Shown: piece after piece, positions 51,445 through 60,537 of the stretch
Position numbering within the stretch: the first letter of the stretch is position 1
Layout: each line of letters starts with the position of its first letter
DNA from: Betaproteobacteria bacterium HGW-Betaproteobacteria-3
Lineage (GTDB): Bacteria > Pseudomonadota > Gammaproteobacteria > Burkholderiales > Burkholderiaceae_C
Assembly (NCBI GenBank): GCA_002842205.1
Contig: PHCI01000018.1
Span: 1-64,000, forward strand
Direction of reading: 5' to 3'
DNA: 64,000 bases
Translations under genes and position numbers: made by a program
Notes under the pieces: model-generated
Database searches by the model: none
What the model was told of the DNA's origin: nothing
The model's input: the letters and a program-made list of their open reading frames with translations, nothing else

Positions 51445-53964
51445 ATGACTTACCCCGACCCCGCCGGATTCGCCGACACGCAACCGGCCGACATGTTGGT
51501 CGGCTCCGCGCATCTCCCCGATGAACCGCTGGCGCTGGTCGAGCGCACCGCCCGGATTGGCAGCTGGACCCTGCCACTCCCCGGGGACGCCCTGATCTGC
51601 TCGGACCAGTGCGCCGCGATTCTCGGGTTGGGGCCTTACGCCACGCTCACCCTGATCACGCTGGCCGGGCGCTTCTCCCCCGAGTGGCGCGCTGGCATGG
51701 CCAAACATCTGCGGGACTGCCGGCAGCACGGGATTGCCTTCGACGAGGAGATGCAGATTGCCGGCATCGGGCGCCGGCGCACCTGGGTCCGGGCGGTGGG
51801 CGAAGCCGTGCGGGATGCCGACGGCCAGATCGTCCGGTTGCAGGGGGTGCTGCACGACATTTCAGAGCAGAAGCAGGCCCAGCGCGAGACGCTGCGGCTG
51901 GCCATGCGCCTGACCACCACGCTGGCCAGCATCACCGAAGCCTTTGTCACCCTAGACCGGCAGTACTGCTACACCTACCTGAACCAGGAAAGCGAGCGCC
52001 TGCTGCAGCACACGACCAGCGAGCTGCTGGGCAAGGAAATCTGGCAGGACCGGGGGGCGGCCATGGCCCGGCGCCTGCGCGAACAGCTGCAGCAGGCCAT
52101 GCAGGGCAGCCAGCGCGTCGAATTCGAGGAATACTGCGCCACCCTCGGCAAATGGCTGGAGGTGCGGGCCTACCCGTTCACGGAAGGGCTGGCCATTTAC
52201 TTCCGCGACGTGACCGAACGCCGAAAATCCCAGGAGCAGCTGATGCTGCTGGAGACCAGCATTTCGCGCCTGAACGACATCGTGGTCGTCGCAGAAGCCC
52301 TGCAGGCAGGCGAGGCGGCGCCCAACATCGTGTTCGTCAACGACGCGTTTGAAGAACTCACCGGCTACCGGCGCGACGAGGTGCTGGGCAAGACGCCACG
52401 CCTGTTGCTGGGACCGGACCTGCAGCTGTTCGAGTTGCGCCGCATGTCCGCGGCCTTGAACACCGACCGCCAGGTGCGGGGCGAGCTGCGCATTTTCCGG
52501 CGCGACGACAGCTGGTTCTGGCTCGAACTGGAAGTGGTGGCCGTGCTCTCGGACACCGGCGAGCTCACCCACTGGGTGGCCGTGGGCCGGGACGTGACGC
52601 AGCGCAAGGCGGCCGAGGACGAAATCCACCATCTCGCCTTCTACGACGCCCTGACCGGCCTGCCCAACCGGCAGCTGCTGCTGGACCGCTTGAAAGGCGT
52701 GCTGTCACTGGAGGGGCTGGCCGGGCGCCAGGGCGCGCTGATGTTCATCGACCTGGACAACTTCAAGGTGCTCAATGACACGATCGGCCATCACAAGGGC
52801 GACTTGCTGCTGCAGAAGGTGGCCGACCGGCTGATGCACTGCGTGCGCAAGACCGACACCGTGGCCCGCCTGGGGGGTGACGAGTTTGTCGTGATGCTCA
52901 ACGATCTGGGCGACGACCCCGTCGTCGCCGAAGTCCGCGCGCGCATCGTGGCCGAAAAGGTGCTGACGCGCCTGCGCGAACCGTTCGACCTGGACGGCCA
53001 CCGGCATTTCGCCACCGCCAGCATCGGCGTCACCGCGCTGGGCGGCGGCGCGAGCGACGACGGCGTGAGCGAGCCGTTGAAGCAGGCCGACCTCGCCATG
53101 TACCAGGCCAAGGCCATGGGCCGCAACACCGTGTGCTTTTTCGACCCCGGGATGCAGGCGGCGGTCAGCGCCAATGCCGCCGTGAGCGCCGACTTGCGCA
53201 TGGGGTTGCGTGACCAGCAGTTCGTGCTGTACTACCAGCCGCTGGTGGACCGGGAAAGACGCATCGCAGGGGTGGAGGCGCTGTTGCGCTGGCAGCACCC
53301 GGCACGCGGCCTGGTGGGGCCGACCGAATTCATTCCCGTCGCCGAAGACACCGGGCTGATCCTGCCGCTGGGCCAATGGGCGCTGGAAACCGCCTGTGCG
53401 CAACTCGCGGTATGGGCCCGCTCCCCGCAGACCGCCGGCCTCTCGATTGCCGTCAACGTGAGCGTGCGTCAGTTTCGCCATCCGGATTTCGTGGACATGG
53501 TGATGGCCGCCATTCAAAGCACCGGCATTCCGCCGCAACGGCTCAAGCTGGAGTTGACCGAAAGCCTGCTGGCCGACCGCATGGAAATCACCCTGGCCAA
53601 GATGGGGACGCTCAAGGCGCTGGGCGTGACCCTGTCGCTCGACGACTTCGGCATGGGCTATTCGTCGCTGTCACTGCTCAAGCGGATGCCGCTGGACCAG
53701 CTCAAGATCGACCGCAGTTTTGTGGCCGACGTGCTGACCGACCCCAACGACGCCGCGATCTCGCGTGCCATCATTGCGCTGGCGCAGAGCCTGAACCTGG
53801 AAGTGGTGGCCGAGGGCGTTGAAACCGAAGCCCAGTGCGCCTTTCTGGCAGAGCAGGGTTGCGGCTTTTTCCAGGGCCACCTGTTTTGCCCGCCCCTGCC
53901 ACTGCGACAACTTGAAGCCTATATTGAAGGTAAGCCCCTCGTCCCGGCGGCGGCGCAGCCGTGA
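51445..53964 (+). CDS. PAS-PAS-PAS-GGDEF-EAL c-di-GMP turnover protein
   Basis: An 839-residue cytoplasmic protein. Three PAS-like sensor modules occupy roughly residues 30-390 (for example LVERTARIGSWTLPLPG and LTGYRRDEVLGKTPRLLLG). A GGDEF domain follows with intact RLGGDEFVVML and an RKTD inhibitory site five residues before it. The EAL domain has VEALLRWQHP, DDFGMGYSSLSLLKRMPLDQ and LKIDRSFV. Both catalytic motifs look whole, so either cyclase or phosphodiesterase activity, or both, is possible. It is divergent from the Pel operon; local control of c-di-GMP for PelD is the likely job. No ribosome site is evident before the ATG. Confidence 0.88.
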   Translation: MTYPDPAGFADTQPADMLVGSAHLPDEPLALVERTARIGSWTLPLPGDALICSDQCAAILGLGPYATLTLITLAGRFSPEWRAGMAKHLRDCRQHGIAFDEEMQIAGIGRRRTWVRAVGEAVRDADGQIVRLQGVLHDISEQKQAQRETLRLAMRLTTTLASITEAFVTLDRQYCYTYLNQESERLLQHTTSELLGKEIWQDRGAAMARRLREQLQQAMQGSQRVEFEEYCATLGKWLEVRAYPFTEGLAIYFRDVTERRKSQEQLMLLETSISRLNDIVVVAEALQAGEAAPNIVFVNDAFEELTGYRRDEVLGKTPRLLLGPDLQLFELRRMSAALNTDRQVRGELRIFRRDDSWFWLELEVVAVLSDTGELTHWVAVGRDVTQRKAAEDEIHHLAFYDALTGLPNRQLLLDRLKGVLSLEGLAGRQGALMFIDLDNFKVLNDTIGHHKGDLLLQKVADRLMHCVRKTDTVARLGGDEFVVMLNDLGDDPVVAEVRARIVAEKVLTRLREPFDLDGHRHFATASIGVTALGGGASDDGVSEPLKQADLAMYQAKAMGRNTVCFFDPGMQAAVSANAAVSADLRMGLRDQQFVLYYQPLVDRERRIAGVEALLRWQHPARGLVGPTEFIPVAEDTGLILPLGQWALETACAQLAVWARSPQTAGLSIAVNVSVRQFRHPDFVDMVMAAIQSTGIPPQRLKLELTESLLADRMEITLAKMGTLKALGVTLSLDDFGMGYSSLSLLKRMPLDQLKIDRSFVADVLTDPNDAAISRAIIALAQSLNLEVVAEGVETEAQCAFLAEQGCGFFQGHLFCPPLPLRQLEAYIEGKPLVPAAAQP

Positions 53965-54030
53965 CGCCCGCGCCAAAAACCGTTTGCTTCGGCACCCACT
54001 TTGCAGCACCGACCCGAGTAGTTCCACACC

Positions 54031-55053
54031 ATGACCGCCAACCCCTCGATCCTCCTCACCGGCGGCGCCGGCTTCATCGGCAGCCACACCTGTCTCGCAC
54101 TGTGCGCGGCGGGCTTTGAGCCCGTCATCCTCGACAATTTTTCCAACAGCAGCCCCGCCGTGCTGGAGCGGCTGCAGCGCCTGCGCGGCCAGGCCGTGGT
54201 GTGCGAGCGCGGCGACGTGGGCGACACCGCGCTGGTGCAAACCGTGATCGAGCGCCACGGCATTGCGGCCGTCATCCACTTTGCCGGCTTCAAGGCCGTG
54301 GGCGAAAGCGTGGCCAAGCCGCTCAAGTACTACGCCAACAACCTGGGCGGCATGGTCAGCCTGCTGCAGGGCATGGACGCCGCGGGCTGCCGCACGCTGG
54401 TGTTTTCGAGCAGCGCCACGGTGTACGGCGACCCGGCCTCGGTGCCCATCACCGAAGACTTTCCCCGCAGCCACACCAACCCCTACGGCCACAGCAAACT
54501 GGTGGGCGAAGACATCATGGCCGCCATGCGCATCGCCAACCCGGCATGGCGCATGGGCGTGCTGCGCTACTTCAACCCCGTGGGCGCCCACCCCAGCGGG
54601 CTGATCGGCGAAGACCCCCTGGGCATTCCCGACAACCTCATGCCCTATGTGACGCAGGTGGCCGTGGGCCAGCGCCCGCACCTCAACGTGTACGGCAACG
54701 ACTACGCCACGCCCGACGGCACGGGCGTGCGCGACTACATCCACGTGCAGGACCTGGCCGCCGGCCATGTGGCGGCGGTGCAGGCGCTGCTCGGCCGGGG
54801 CGAGAGCTTCACCGTGAACCTGGGCACGGGGCGCGGCCACAGCGTGCTGGAGGTGGTGCACGCCTTCGAGCAAAACAGCGGCCGCCCGGTGCCCTACCAG
54901 ATCGCCCCACGGCGCCCGGGCGACGTGGCCCAGTGCTACGCCAACCCGGCGCTGGCGCACCGCCTGCTGGGCTGGCAGGCCCACCACACGCTGGACGACA
55001 TGTGCGCCGACGCCTGGCGCTGGCAAAGCCAGAACCCGAGCGGTTACCGCTGA
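54031..55053 (+). CDS. galE: UDP-glucose 4-epimerase (GalE type)
   Basis: A 340-residue short-chain dehydrogenase-like enzyme. It has the NAD motif TGGAGFIGSHT, the catalytic Ser/Tyr/Lys pattern (FSSSATVYG and NPYGHSKLV) and typical downstream blocks (RYFNPVGAHPSG, GTGVRDYIHVQDLA). It interconverts UDP-glucose/UDP-galactose and possibly the N-acetyl forms. It follows the GGDEF-EAL gene and lies beside the Pel locus. Pel contains galactosamine, so an epimerase able to make UDP-GalNAc, like PelX in some pseudomonads, would fit, but substrate range cannot be read here. Confidence 0.92.
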   Translation: MTANPSILLTGGAGFIGSHTCLALCAAGFEPVILDNFSNSSPAVLERLQRLRGQAVVCERGDVGDTALVQTVIERHGIAAVIHFAGFKAVGESVAKPLKYYANNLGGMVSLLQGMDAAGCRTLVFSSSATVYGDPASVPITEDFPRSHTNPYGHSKLVGEDIMAAMRIANPAWRMGVLRYFNPVGAHPSGLIGEDPLGIPDNLMPYVTQVAVGQRPHLNVYGNDYATPDGTGVRDYIHVQDLAAGHVAAVQALLGRGESFTVNLGTGRGHSVLEVVHAFEQNSGRPVPYQIAPRRPGDVAQCYANPALAHRLLGWQAHHTLDDMCADAWRWQSQNPSGYR

Positions 55054-55091
55054 GCGGCGACGCGCGCCACCCACGTGGCACGCTCACCCGA

Positions 55092-58000
55092 TCACGCCAG
55101 CAGCGCCACATTCCCACCCGCGGCCGTGGTGTTCACGGTGACGGTCTGTTCGGCGCAAAAGCGCACCAGATAGTTCGGGCCACCGGCCTTGGGGCCGGTG
55201 CCCGACAGGCCTTCGCCACCAAACGGCTGCACGCCCACCACCGCGCCGATCATGTTGCGGTTGACATAGACATTGCCCACATGGGCCCGGGCGGCCAGGG
55301 CCTGGGCGCGACTGTCGATGCGGGTCTGGATGCCGAGGGTAAGGCCGTAGCCCAGCGCGTTGATCTGGTCGATCACGTCTTCGGCCGTGCGCAACGCGCC
55401 CGAGCCCCAACGCACGATGTGCAGCACGGGGCCGAAGATTTCCTGCTTCATGCTGGCAATGGACGGCACTTCAAAGGCCATCGGCGGCACCAGATTTGCT
55501 ATTTTTTGAGTAGCTAACTTTGACGTATCAACGTGGGCTAACACCTGTTTTGCTTCTGAATTCAGGCGCTGCAGGTGTTTCTGGATGCCGTCGAACGGCT
55601 CGCGGTCGATGACGGGGCCGACGTCGGTGGACAGCGCGGCCGGGTCGCCCACCACCAGTTCTTTCGCGGCGCCCGCGATCATCGCGATCACGCCGTCGGC
55701 AATCGCCTCGTGCACGCACAGCAGGCGCAATGCCGAGCAGCGTTGGCCGGCCGAGCGGAAGGCGCTTTGCACCACGGCGTCGGCCACTTGTTCGGGCAGC
55801 GCGGTGCTGTCCACCAGCATGGCGTTGATGCCGCCGGTTTCGGCGATCAGGGGAACGATGGGGCCGTCCTTGGCGGCCAGCGCGCGCTGGATGATCTTGG
55901 CCACCTGCGTGGAGCCGGTGAACACCACGCCCGCGACGCTGGGGTGCGCCACCAGCGCGGCGCCCACGGTTTCGCCCGGGCCGTGCAGCAGTTGCAGGGC
56001 GTCGGCGGGCACGCCCGCGGCGTGCAGCAGCCGCACCGCCTCCAGCGCGACGCCTGGCGTCTGTTCGGCCGGCTTGGCCAGCACCGTGTTGCCGGTGACC
56101 AGCGCCGCCGCCACCTGCCCCGCAAAAATGGCCAGCGGAAAATTCCACGGGCTGATGCAGACCCAGACGCCGCGGGCCGTGAGGCGCAATTCGTTGGATT
56201 CACCCGTGACGCCATGCGTCACTCCACCAGAATGGCCTGGCAGCGCGACCGGCGCCATCACCCGCTCGGCCTCGTTGGCGTAATAGCGAAAGAAATCCAC
56301 CGCCTCGCGCACTTCAGACACGGCGTCGCCCCAGCTTTTAAAGGCTTCCTTCACGAGCAGCGCGCAGAACGTGGGCATCTCGCGCTCCAGCGCATCGGCG
56401 GCGCGGCGCAGGGCGGCCGCACGTTCGCCCACTGAAGTTTTGCTCCATGTTTTATAGCTGACTATCGCCTTCTGACAAGGACTTTCGACCTGGTTGGCAT
56501 CAAACTCGGGCACCACAGGCACCTGCACCGTCTGCAGCGCGGCCAGCAGCGGCGCGCGCATGGCGTGCACCGTGAGGTCGAGGCCGGCGCTGTTCCTGCG
56601 GCTGGGGCCGTAGAGGTCGGGCGGCAACGGGTGCGCCGAATCCGGCTCCAGCCGCAGGGGCGAGATCAGCAGTTCGTCCATGCCCACCGACTCGTCGGCC
56701 AGCTGGTGCACGAAGGACGAGTTGGCACCGTTCTCGAGCAGGCGGCGCACCAGGTAGGCCAGCAGGTCGCGGTGCGCGCCCACCGGGGCATAGACGCGGC
56801 AGCCGATCAACGGGTTTTTGAGCACCTCGCGGTAGATGCCCTCGCCCATGCCGTGCAGCCGCTGCAACTCGAATGCCGCCCCGGAACGTGCGGCCATCTG
56901 CAGGATGGCGGCGATGGTGGCCGCATTGTGCGTCGCAAACTGCGGGTAGATCGCGTCGGGCGCGTCCAGCAGCGCCCGGGCGCAGGCCAGGTACGAGATG
57001 TCGGTGTGGTGCTTGTGGGTGAACACCGGGTAGGCGGGCAGGCCCAGCTCTTGCGCGCGCTTGATCTCGGCGTCCCAGTAGGCGCCCTTGACCAGGCGGC
57101 ACATCAGGCGCAGCTTGTATTTGCGCGCCAGCGCCGTGACGTGGGCAATCAGCTCGAGCGCGCGGGTCTGGTAGGCCTGCAAGGCCAGGCCAAAGCCGCG
57201 CCACTGCGGGTGGTGCTGCGCCACCTGCGCGGCCAGCGCCTCGAACACGTCGAGCGACAGCTCCAGCCGGTCGACCTCTTCGGCGTCGATGGTGAGGTTG
57301 ATGTGGGCGCGCGCCGCCTGTTCGCACAGGCCCCACACGCGCGGCACCAGTTCGGCCAGCACGCGCTCGCGTTGCGCGTCCTCATAACGCGGGTGCAAGG
57401 CGCTCAGCTTGATGGAAATACCGTCATTTTGCTCTGTAGCCCCCGTCAAATGGCTGTTATCTGCTATTTTTGATATAGCGTTCTGGTAGCTCGCCAGGTA
57501 GTGCAATGCGTCGGCATCGGTGCGGGCGCCCTCGCCCAGCATGTCATAGCTGAACCGGACATTGGCGTTGCGTTTGCGGGCCGTCGCGGCCTCGCCCATG
57601 GCCTCTTGAATGGTCTGGCCGAGCACGAACTGGCGGCCCAGCAGCTGCACCGCGCGCAGCGTGGCCGCCACCACGGTGCGCGAACCCAGTTTGGCCATGA
57701 GGCTGACGCCCCCGTCCGTTCGCGTTGCGCCTTTCGACGGGCTCGGCACCGGCCCCGCTGAAACGCCTTCGGCACGCCCAGGCTTGGCGGGTTGTGGCAA
57801 AAAGTGCTTGGACATCGCAATCGCCGACGACGACAGCCGCGCCAGCGCAGAGTCGCCCGCGCCGTCAAAGTCGGCCCGCCCCAACTGGTCGGCCGTGAGC
57901 GCGATGGCGGTTTCGGCATCGGGCACGCGCAGCAGCGCCTCGGCCAGCCGCATCAGGGCCAGACCTTCGGCGCTGGAGATCGGGTATTCCTTGAGCAGGC

Positions 58001-58166
58001 TCTCCATGGCCCAGAACGGTGGCGGGTTCTCGCGCACGGCCTGCACCCAGGGGCGTGCCGCGTGGGCGGCGGCGGCCCAGTCGAGTGCGCCCGCAAGCGA
58101 CTGCAGGCGATGGGACACCACGCCAGCCTCGGCGCGATAGGGAAAGGGCAGGTGCGGGGATGACAT
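55092..58166 (-). CDS. putA: Bifunctional proline dehydrogenase / P5C dehydrogenase
   Basis: A 1024-residue enzyme that oxidises proline to glutamate. The proline dehydrogenase half shows ISIKLSALHPRYEDAQ, RLMCRLVKGAYWDAEIKRAQ and YPVFTHKHHTDISYLACA. The aldehyde dehydrogenase half has VWVCISPWNFPLAIF, FTGSTQVAKII and FRSAGQRCSALRLLCV with the catalytic Cys. No ribbon-helix-helix DNA-binding domain precedes it, so it is a non-autoregulating PutA; the divergent Lrp-type gene probably regulates it. I chose the ATG at 58166 with GGAG upstream. Three AT-rich repeat copies lie within the gene, in loops and at the domain junction. Confidence 0.94.
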   Translation of the reverse strand: MSSPHLPFPYRAEAGVVSHRLQSLAGALDWAAAAHAARPWVQAVRENPPPFWAMESLLKEYPISSAEGLALMRLAEALLRVPDAETAIALTADQLGRADFDGAGDSALARLSSSAIAMSKHFLPQPAKPGRAEGVSAGPVPSPSKGATRTDGGVSLMAKLGSRTVVAATLRAVQLLGRQFVLGQTIQEAMGEAATARKRNANVRFSYDMLGEGARTDADALHYLASYQNAISKIADNSHLTGATEQNDGISIKLSALHPRYEDAQRERVLAELVPRVWGLCEQAARAHINLTIDAEEVDRLELSLDVFEALAAQVAQHHPQWRGFGLALQAYQTRALELIAHVTALARKYKLRLMCRLVKGAYWDAEIKRAQELGLPAYPVFTHKHHTDISYLACARALLDAPDAIYPQFATHNAATIAAILQMAARSGAAFELQRLHGMGEGIYREVLKNPLIGCRVYAPVGAHRDLLAYLVRRLLENGANSSFVHQLADESVGMDELLISPLRLEPDSAHPLPPDLYGPSRRNSAGLDLTVHAMRAPLLAALQTVQVPVVPEFDANQVESPCQKAIVSYKTWSKTSVGERAAALRRAADALEREMPTFCALLVKEAFKSWGDAVSEVREAVDFFRYYANEAERVMAPVALPGHSGGVTHGVTGESNELRLTARGVWVCISPWNFPLAIFAGQVAAALVTGNTVLAKPAEQTPGVALEAVRLLHAAGVPADALQLLHGPGETVGAALVAHPSVAGVVFTGSTQVAKIIQRALAAKDGPIVPLIAETGGINAMLVDSTALPEQVADAVVQSAFRSAGQRCSALRLLCVHEAIADGVIAMIAGAAKELVVGDPAALSTDVGPVIDREPFDGIQKHLQRLNSEAKQVLAHVDTSKLATQKIANLVPPMAFEVPSIASMKQEIFGPVLHIVRWGSGALRTAEDVIDQINALGYGLTLGIQTRIDSRAQALAARAHVGNVYVNRNMIGAVVGVQPFGGEGLSGTGPKAGGPNYLVRFCAEQTVTVNTTAAGGNVALLA
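55494..55560 (-). repeat. AT-rich intragenic dispersed repeat, copy 4
   Basis: An AT-rich island within the aldehyde-dehydrogenase half of putA. Its TTTGCTATTTTTTGAGTAGC end pairs with the TAGC-type ends of the other copies. Its core (AACGTGGGCT on the plus strand) is the most diverged of the six. Confidence 0.45.
56435..56492 (-). repeat. AT-rich intragenic dispersed repeat, copy 5
   Basis: TTTTGCTCCATGTTTTATAG and CTGACAAGGACTTT echo the end and the core of the other copies. It lies at the junction of the proline-dehydrogenase and aldehyde-dehydrogenase halves of putA, where it codes for CQKAIVSYKTWSKTS-like residues. Confidence 0.45.
57424..57484 (+). repeat. AT-rich intragenic dispersed repeat, copy 6
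   Basis: The clearest copy: TTTTGCTCTGTAGCCCCCGT, then CAAATGG, then CTGCTATTTTTGATATAGC. It lies in putA where E. coli PutA has only a short loop before GISIKLSALHPRY, so the insertion adds several residues (AISKIADNSHLTGATEQND) there. Confidence 0.65.
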
Positions 58167-58227
58167 GGCGGGCTCCAGGGGGCAGGTGATTTCCGCCATG
58201 TTCGGACGAAACGCAACGAGTTTTTAT

Positions 58228-58255
58228 TTGTTTTTAAGCCATATTGCCGGATAAT
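58228..58255 (+). promoter_or_regulatory. Promoter of the Lrp-type regulator, probably leaderless
   Basis: TTGTTT (58228-58233) and GATAAT (58250-58255) are 16 bases apart. The transcript start would fall at about 58262, only a few bases before the ATG at 58265, and there is no ribosome-binding sequence. A leaderless or nearly leaderless message is therefore likely. Confidence 0.55.
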
Positions 58256-58264
58256 TCACTACTC

Positions 58265-58747
58265 ATGAGTGAATCCGCACCAGGTCTTGACCGCATTGAT
58301 CTGAAAATCCTGAATGTCCTGCAGGACGACGGCCGCATCTCCAACCTCAAACTGGCCGAAGCGGTGGCGCTGTCGCCCACGGCCGTGCTGGCGCGCACCC
58401 AGCGCCTGGCGCGCGACGGCTACCTCCTGGGTTACGAGGCCCGGCTCAACCCCCTCAAGCTCGGGCGCGGGATGATGGTGTTTGTGGAGGTGCTGCTGGA
58501 CCGCACCACGCCCAACGTGTTCGACCAGTTCAAGGCGGCGGTGCAGGTGCGCGACGAGATCATGGAATGCCACATGGTGGCCGGTGGCTTCGACTACCTG
58601 CTCAAGACCCGCATGGCCGACATGCAGGCCTACCGCGAATTTGCCGGCACCGTGCTGTGGCAACTGCCCGGCGTGCGCGAAACACGCACTTACGCGGTCA
58701 TGGAAGAGGTCAAGGACTCACGGCGGCTGGCGCTGCCCGGGCTCTAA
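58265..58747 (+). CDS. putR: Lrp/AsnC family regulator, probable PutR
   Basis: A 160-residue regulator with an N-terminal helix-turn-helix (DRIDLKILNVLQDDGRISNL, then LSPTAVLARTQRLARDGYL) and a C-terminal RAM ligand-binding domain (ECHMVAGGFDYLLKTRMADM, VRETRTYAVMEEVKDS). It is divergent from putA, 98 bases apart, the arrangement in which Lrp-type PutR activates proline catabolism in other proteobacteria. The ATG at 58265 is preferred; TTG at 58244 would overlap the promoter. Confidence 0.85.
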   Translation: MSESAPGLDRIDLKILNVLQDDGRISNLKLAEAVALSPTAVLARTQRLARDGYLLGYEARLNPLKLGRGMMVFVEVLLDRTTPNVFDQFKAAVQVRDEIMECHMVAGGFDYLLKTRMADMQAYREFAGTVLWQLPGVRETRTYAVMEEVKDSRRLALPGL

Positions 58748-58895
58748 ATCATGCCAAACGGCACCCGCACCATGGCCTGGACGCCACAGGGGCAACCGAT
58801 TTTGCGCAGTTTTACCCCGATCGCGCGGTTGCGCAGCCGTGTCAGGGCGCGCGCGCCGCCGGGAACACTAAAGTAGGCCCGCCTGATACATTTTG

Positions 58896-59882
58896 ATGCA
58901 AAATCCCGCCATGGTCATTCATCCCGTCCCCCTCGCACAGTTGCAACCGGTGGGTTTGAGCCCCGACGAAACCGCTGCCGTCATCGCCGCGGCCGCGAAG
59001 CTGGACGACGGCGTGCGCTGGGTTCTCCCCATGCCGGGCTTCCGGCCCGATGCTTATGTCACGCACCTGCGATCGGTGGATTTGCCCGGCGAGCAGGTCG
59101 TCAGGGCGCCGGCCGAGGCGCCGCATCTGCCACCCCGGCGCTTGCTGGTCGATGAAAACGGCCGCCACGGCGGGCGTCCGGTGTGCATGCTGGGCAACTC
59201 CGAGGCTTCGCACTCCCGCTGGGCGCCCGAACGGCCCGACGCCATGGTCGAGTTGCATGAGTCGCTGCGTTTTGCCACCCGGCAACTCATGCCCCAGCGA
59301 CTGCACTACACCCTGGCGCGAATGGCGTGGGAGCGGCGCAAGCAATGGAAAAACCGCCAGTTTCACCTGCTGCTGGACCGCCACCTGATCGCCACCATCG
59401 AACCCGCGCACTGGCGCATGTCGCTGCGCACGGGCGTGACGCCCACCCAGCTCGCCGAGGCCGAGATCGTGGCGCGGCCCCACAGCGCCGAAGTGCCCTC
59501 CAAAAGCCTCAAACCCTTTGCGATGGCGCAGGCACTGTGGACGCTGGCCCAGCGCTGCGACACCGAGTCGCTGCCCGAGATGCTGCCCACCAGCTTTCTG
59601 GATTCACGGCTGTGCCGTCGCCATGCCCTGCCCGTGGCGGCGTCCGAAGCCGGCCAGCATTGCCTGACGGTGCTGGACGCCCTGGAGATGACTTCGCTGA
59701 ACGCCGAGGAATTGCGCGCCATGCTGGAGCTTCCCGAGCCGGTGCTGATGCGCGCGCTGACCTGCCTGGCGCTGGGCCGCGCGATCCGCCAGACCCGCGA
59801 GGAAAACCCGATCAGCCGCCTGTCGGCCTGGCTGCCCAGCAGCTGGCGCCAGAGCCTGGCACATACGAGCGAGTTGGATTGA
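58896..59882 (+). CDS. Uncharacterised protein
   Basis: A protein of about 328 residues that I do not recognise. It is soluble, with no signal peptide. There are basic stretches in the middle (MAWERRKQWKNRQFHLLLDR), a Ser/Lys segment PSKSLKPFAMAQALW, and a C-terminal helical part (LDALEMTSLNAEELRAMLEL, then PEPVLMRALTCLALGRAIRQ) that may be a small winged-helix-like domain. Starts at 58896 or 58911 are both possible, neither with a clear ribosome site. It stands between the Lrp-type gene and a DUF3617 gene, with no operon partner that would suggest a role. Confidence 0.6.
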   Translation: MQNPAMVIHPVPLAQLQPVGLSPDETAAVIAAAAKLDDGVRWVLPMPGFRPDAYVTHLRSVDLPGEQVVRAPAEAPHLPPRRLLVDENGRHGGRPVCMLGNSEASHSRWAPERPDAMVELHESLRFATRQLMPQRLHYTLARMAWERRKQWKNRQFHLLLDRHLIATIEPAHWRMSLRTGVTPTQLAEAEIVARPHSAEVPSKSLKPFAMAQALWTLAQRCDTESLPEMLPTSFLDSRLCRRHALPVAASEAGQHCLTVLDALEMTSLNAEELRAMLELPEPVLMRALTCLALGRAIRQTREENPISRLSAWLPSSWRQSLAHTSELD

Positions 59883-59927
59883 GGCTCCAGTCGCTGCACA
59901 ATGACATTTTTTTGCAGGAGATCGATC

Positions 59928-60497
59928 ATGACTCTTGTCCGTGGCCTCCAGGTCGCCGCCCAGGCCTTTGTTGTGGGTGTCGTGTTCGCCGCTCCCGTGT
60001 GGGGCCAAAGCCAGAAACCGGGCCTTTGGGAGATCACGCAGCGCATGTCGGGCTCCGCCGAAATGGACCAGGCGATGGCCCAGATGCAGCAGCAACTGGC
60101 CGGCATGTCACCCCAGCAACGCAAGGCGATGGAAGACATGATGGGCCGACAAGGCGTGACCATGGGCGTTGCGCCCGGCGCAGGCATGGCCCTGAAAGTC
60201 TGCATGACGCGCGAGATGATCGAGCGCAACGAGATGCCGTCGCAGACGGAAGGCGATTGCAAGACCACCCAGAACTCGCGCAGCGGCAACACCCTGAAAA
60301 TCAGCTTTGTCTGCACCCGACCCCCTTCCACGGGCGAAGGCAGCTATACCTTCAGCGGCGACACCGGTTTCACGTCCCGGATGAAAATCACGACCCCGCG
60401 CAATGGCAAGCCCGAAACGGTCACCATGACCGGCGCGGGCAAGTGGCTCGCCGCCGACTGCGGCACGGTCAAACCGGTCGCCCCGCCCAAAAAGTAG
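59928..60497 (+). CDS. DUF3617 family secreted protein
   Basis: A 189-residue protein with a signal peptide (LQVAAQAFVVGVVFAAPVWGQ) and the family pattern GLWEITQRMSG, KVCMTREMIER, GDCKTTQNSRSGNTLKISFVC, ending LAADCGTVKP. Cysteines near the middle and the end may pair. DUF3617 proteins are periplasmic and of unknown function, common in proteobacteria. GGAG lies ahead of the ATG at 59928. The central MAQMQQQLAGMSPQQRKAME segment is Met- and Gln-rich. Confidence 0.78.
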   Translation: MTLVRGLQVAAQAFVVGVVFAAPVWGQSQKPGLWEITQRMSGSAEMDQAMAQMQQQLAGMSPQQRKAMEDMMGRQGVTMGVAPGAGMALKVCMTREMIERNEMPSQTEGDCKTTQNSRSGNTLKISFVCTRPPSTGEGSYTFSGDTGFTSRMKITTPRNGKPETVTMTGAGKWLAADCGTVKPVAPPKK

Positions 60498-60537
60498 CCC
60501 CGTCATGCCGCCTGCGGGCACCCCGCTGCGGCCAGGC

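Noticed and set aside
57716-57781. Possible further dispersed repeat in putA (CGTTCGCGTTGCGCCTTTCG region)
   Set aside because: It faintly resembles a CCGTTCG...TTCGACAGGCTC-type repeat of related bacteria but is too degenerate to assert by eye.
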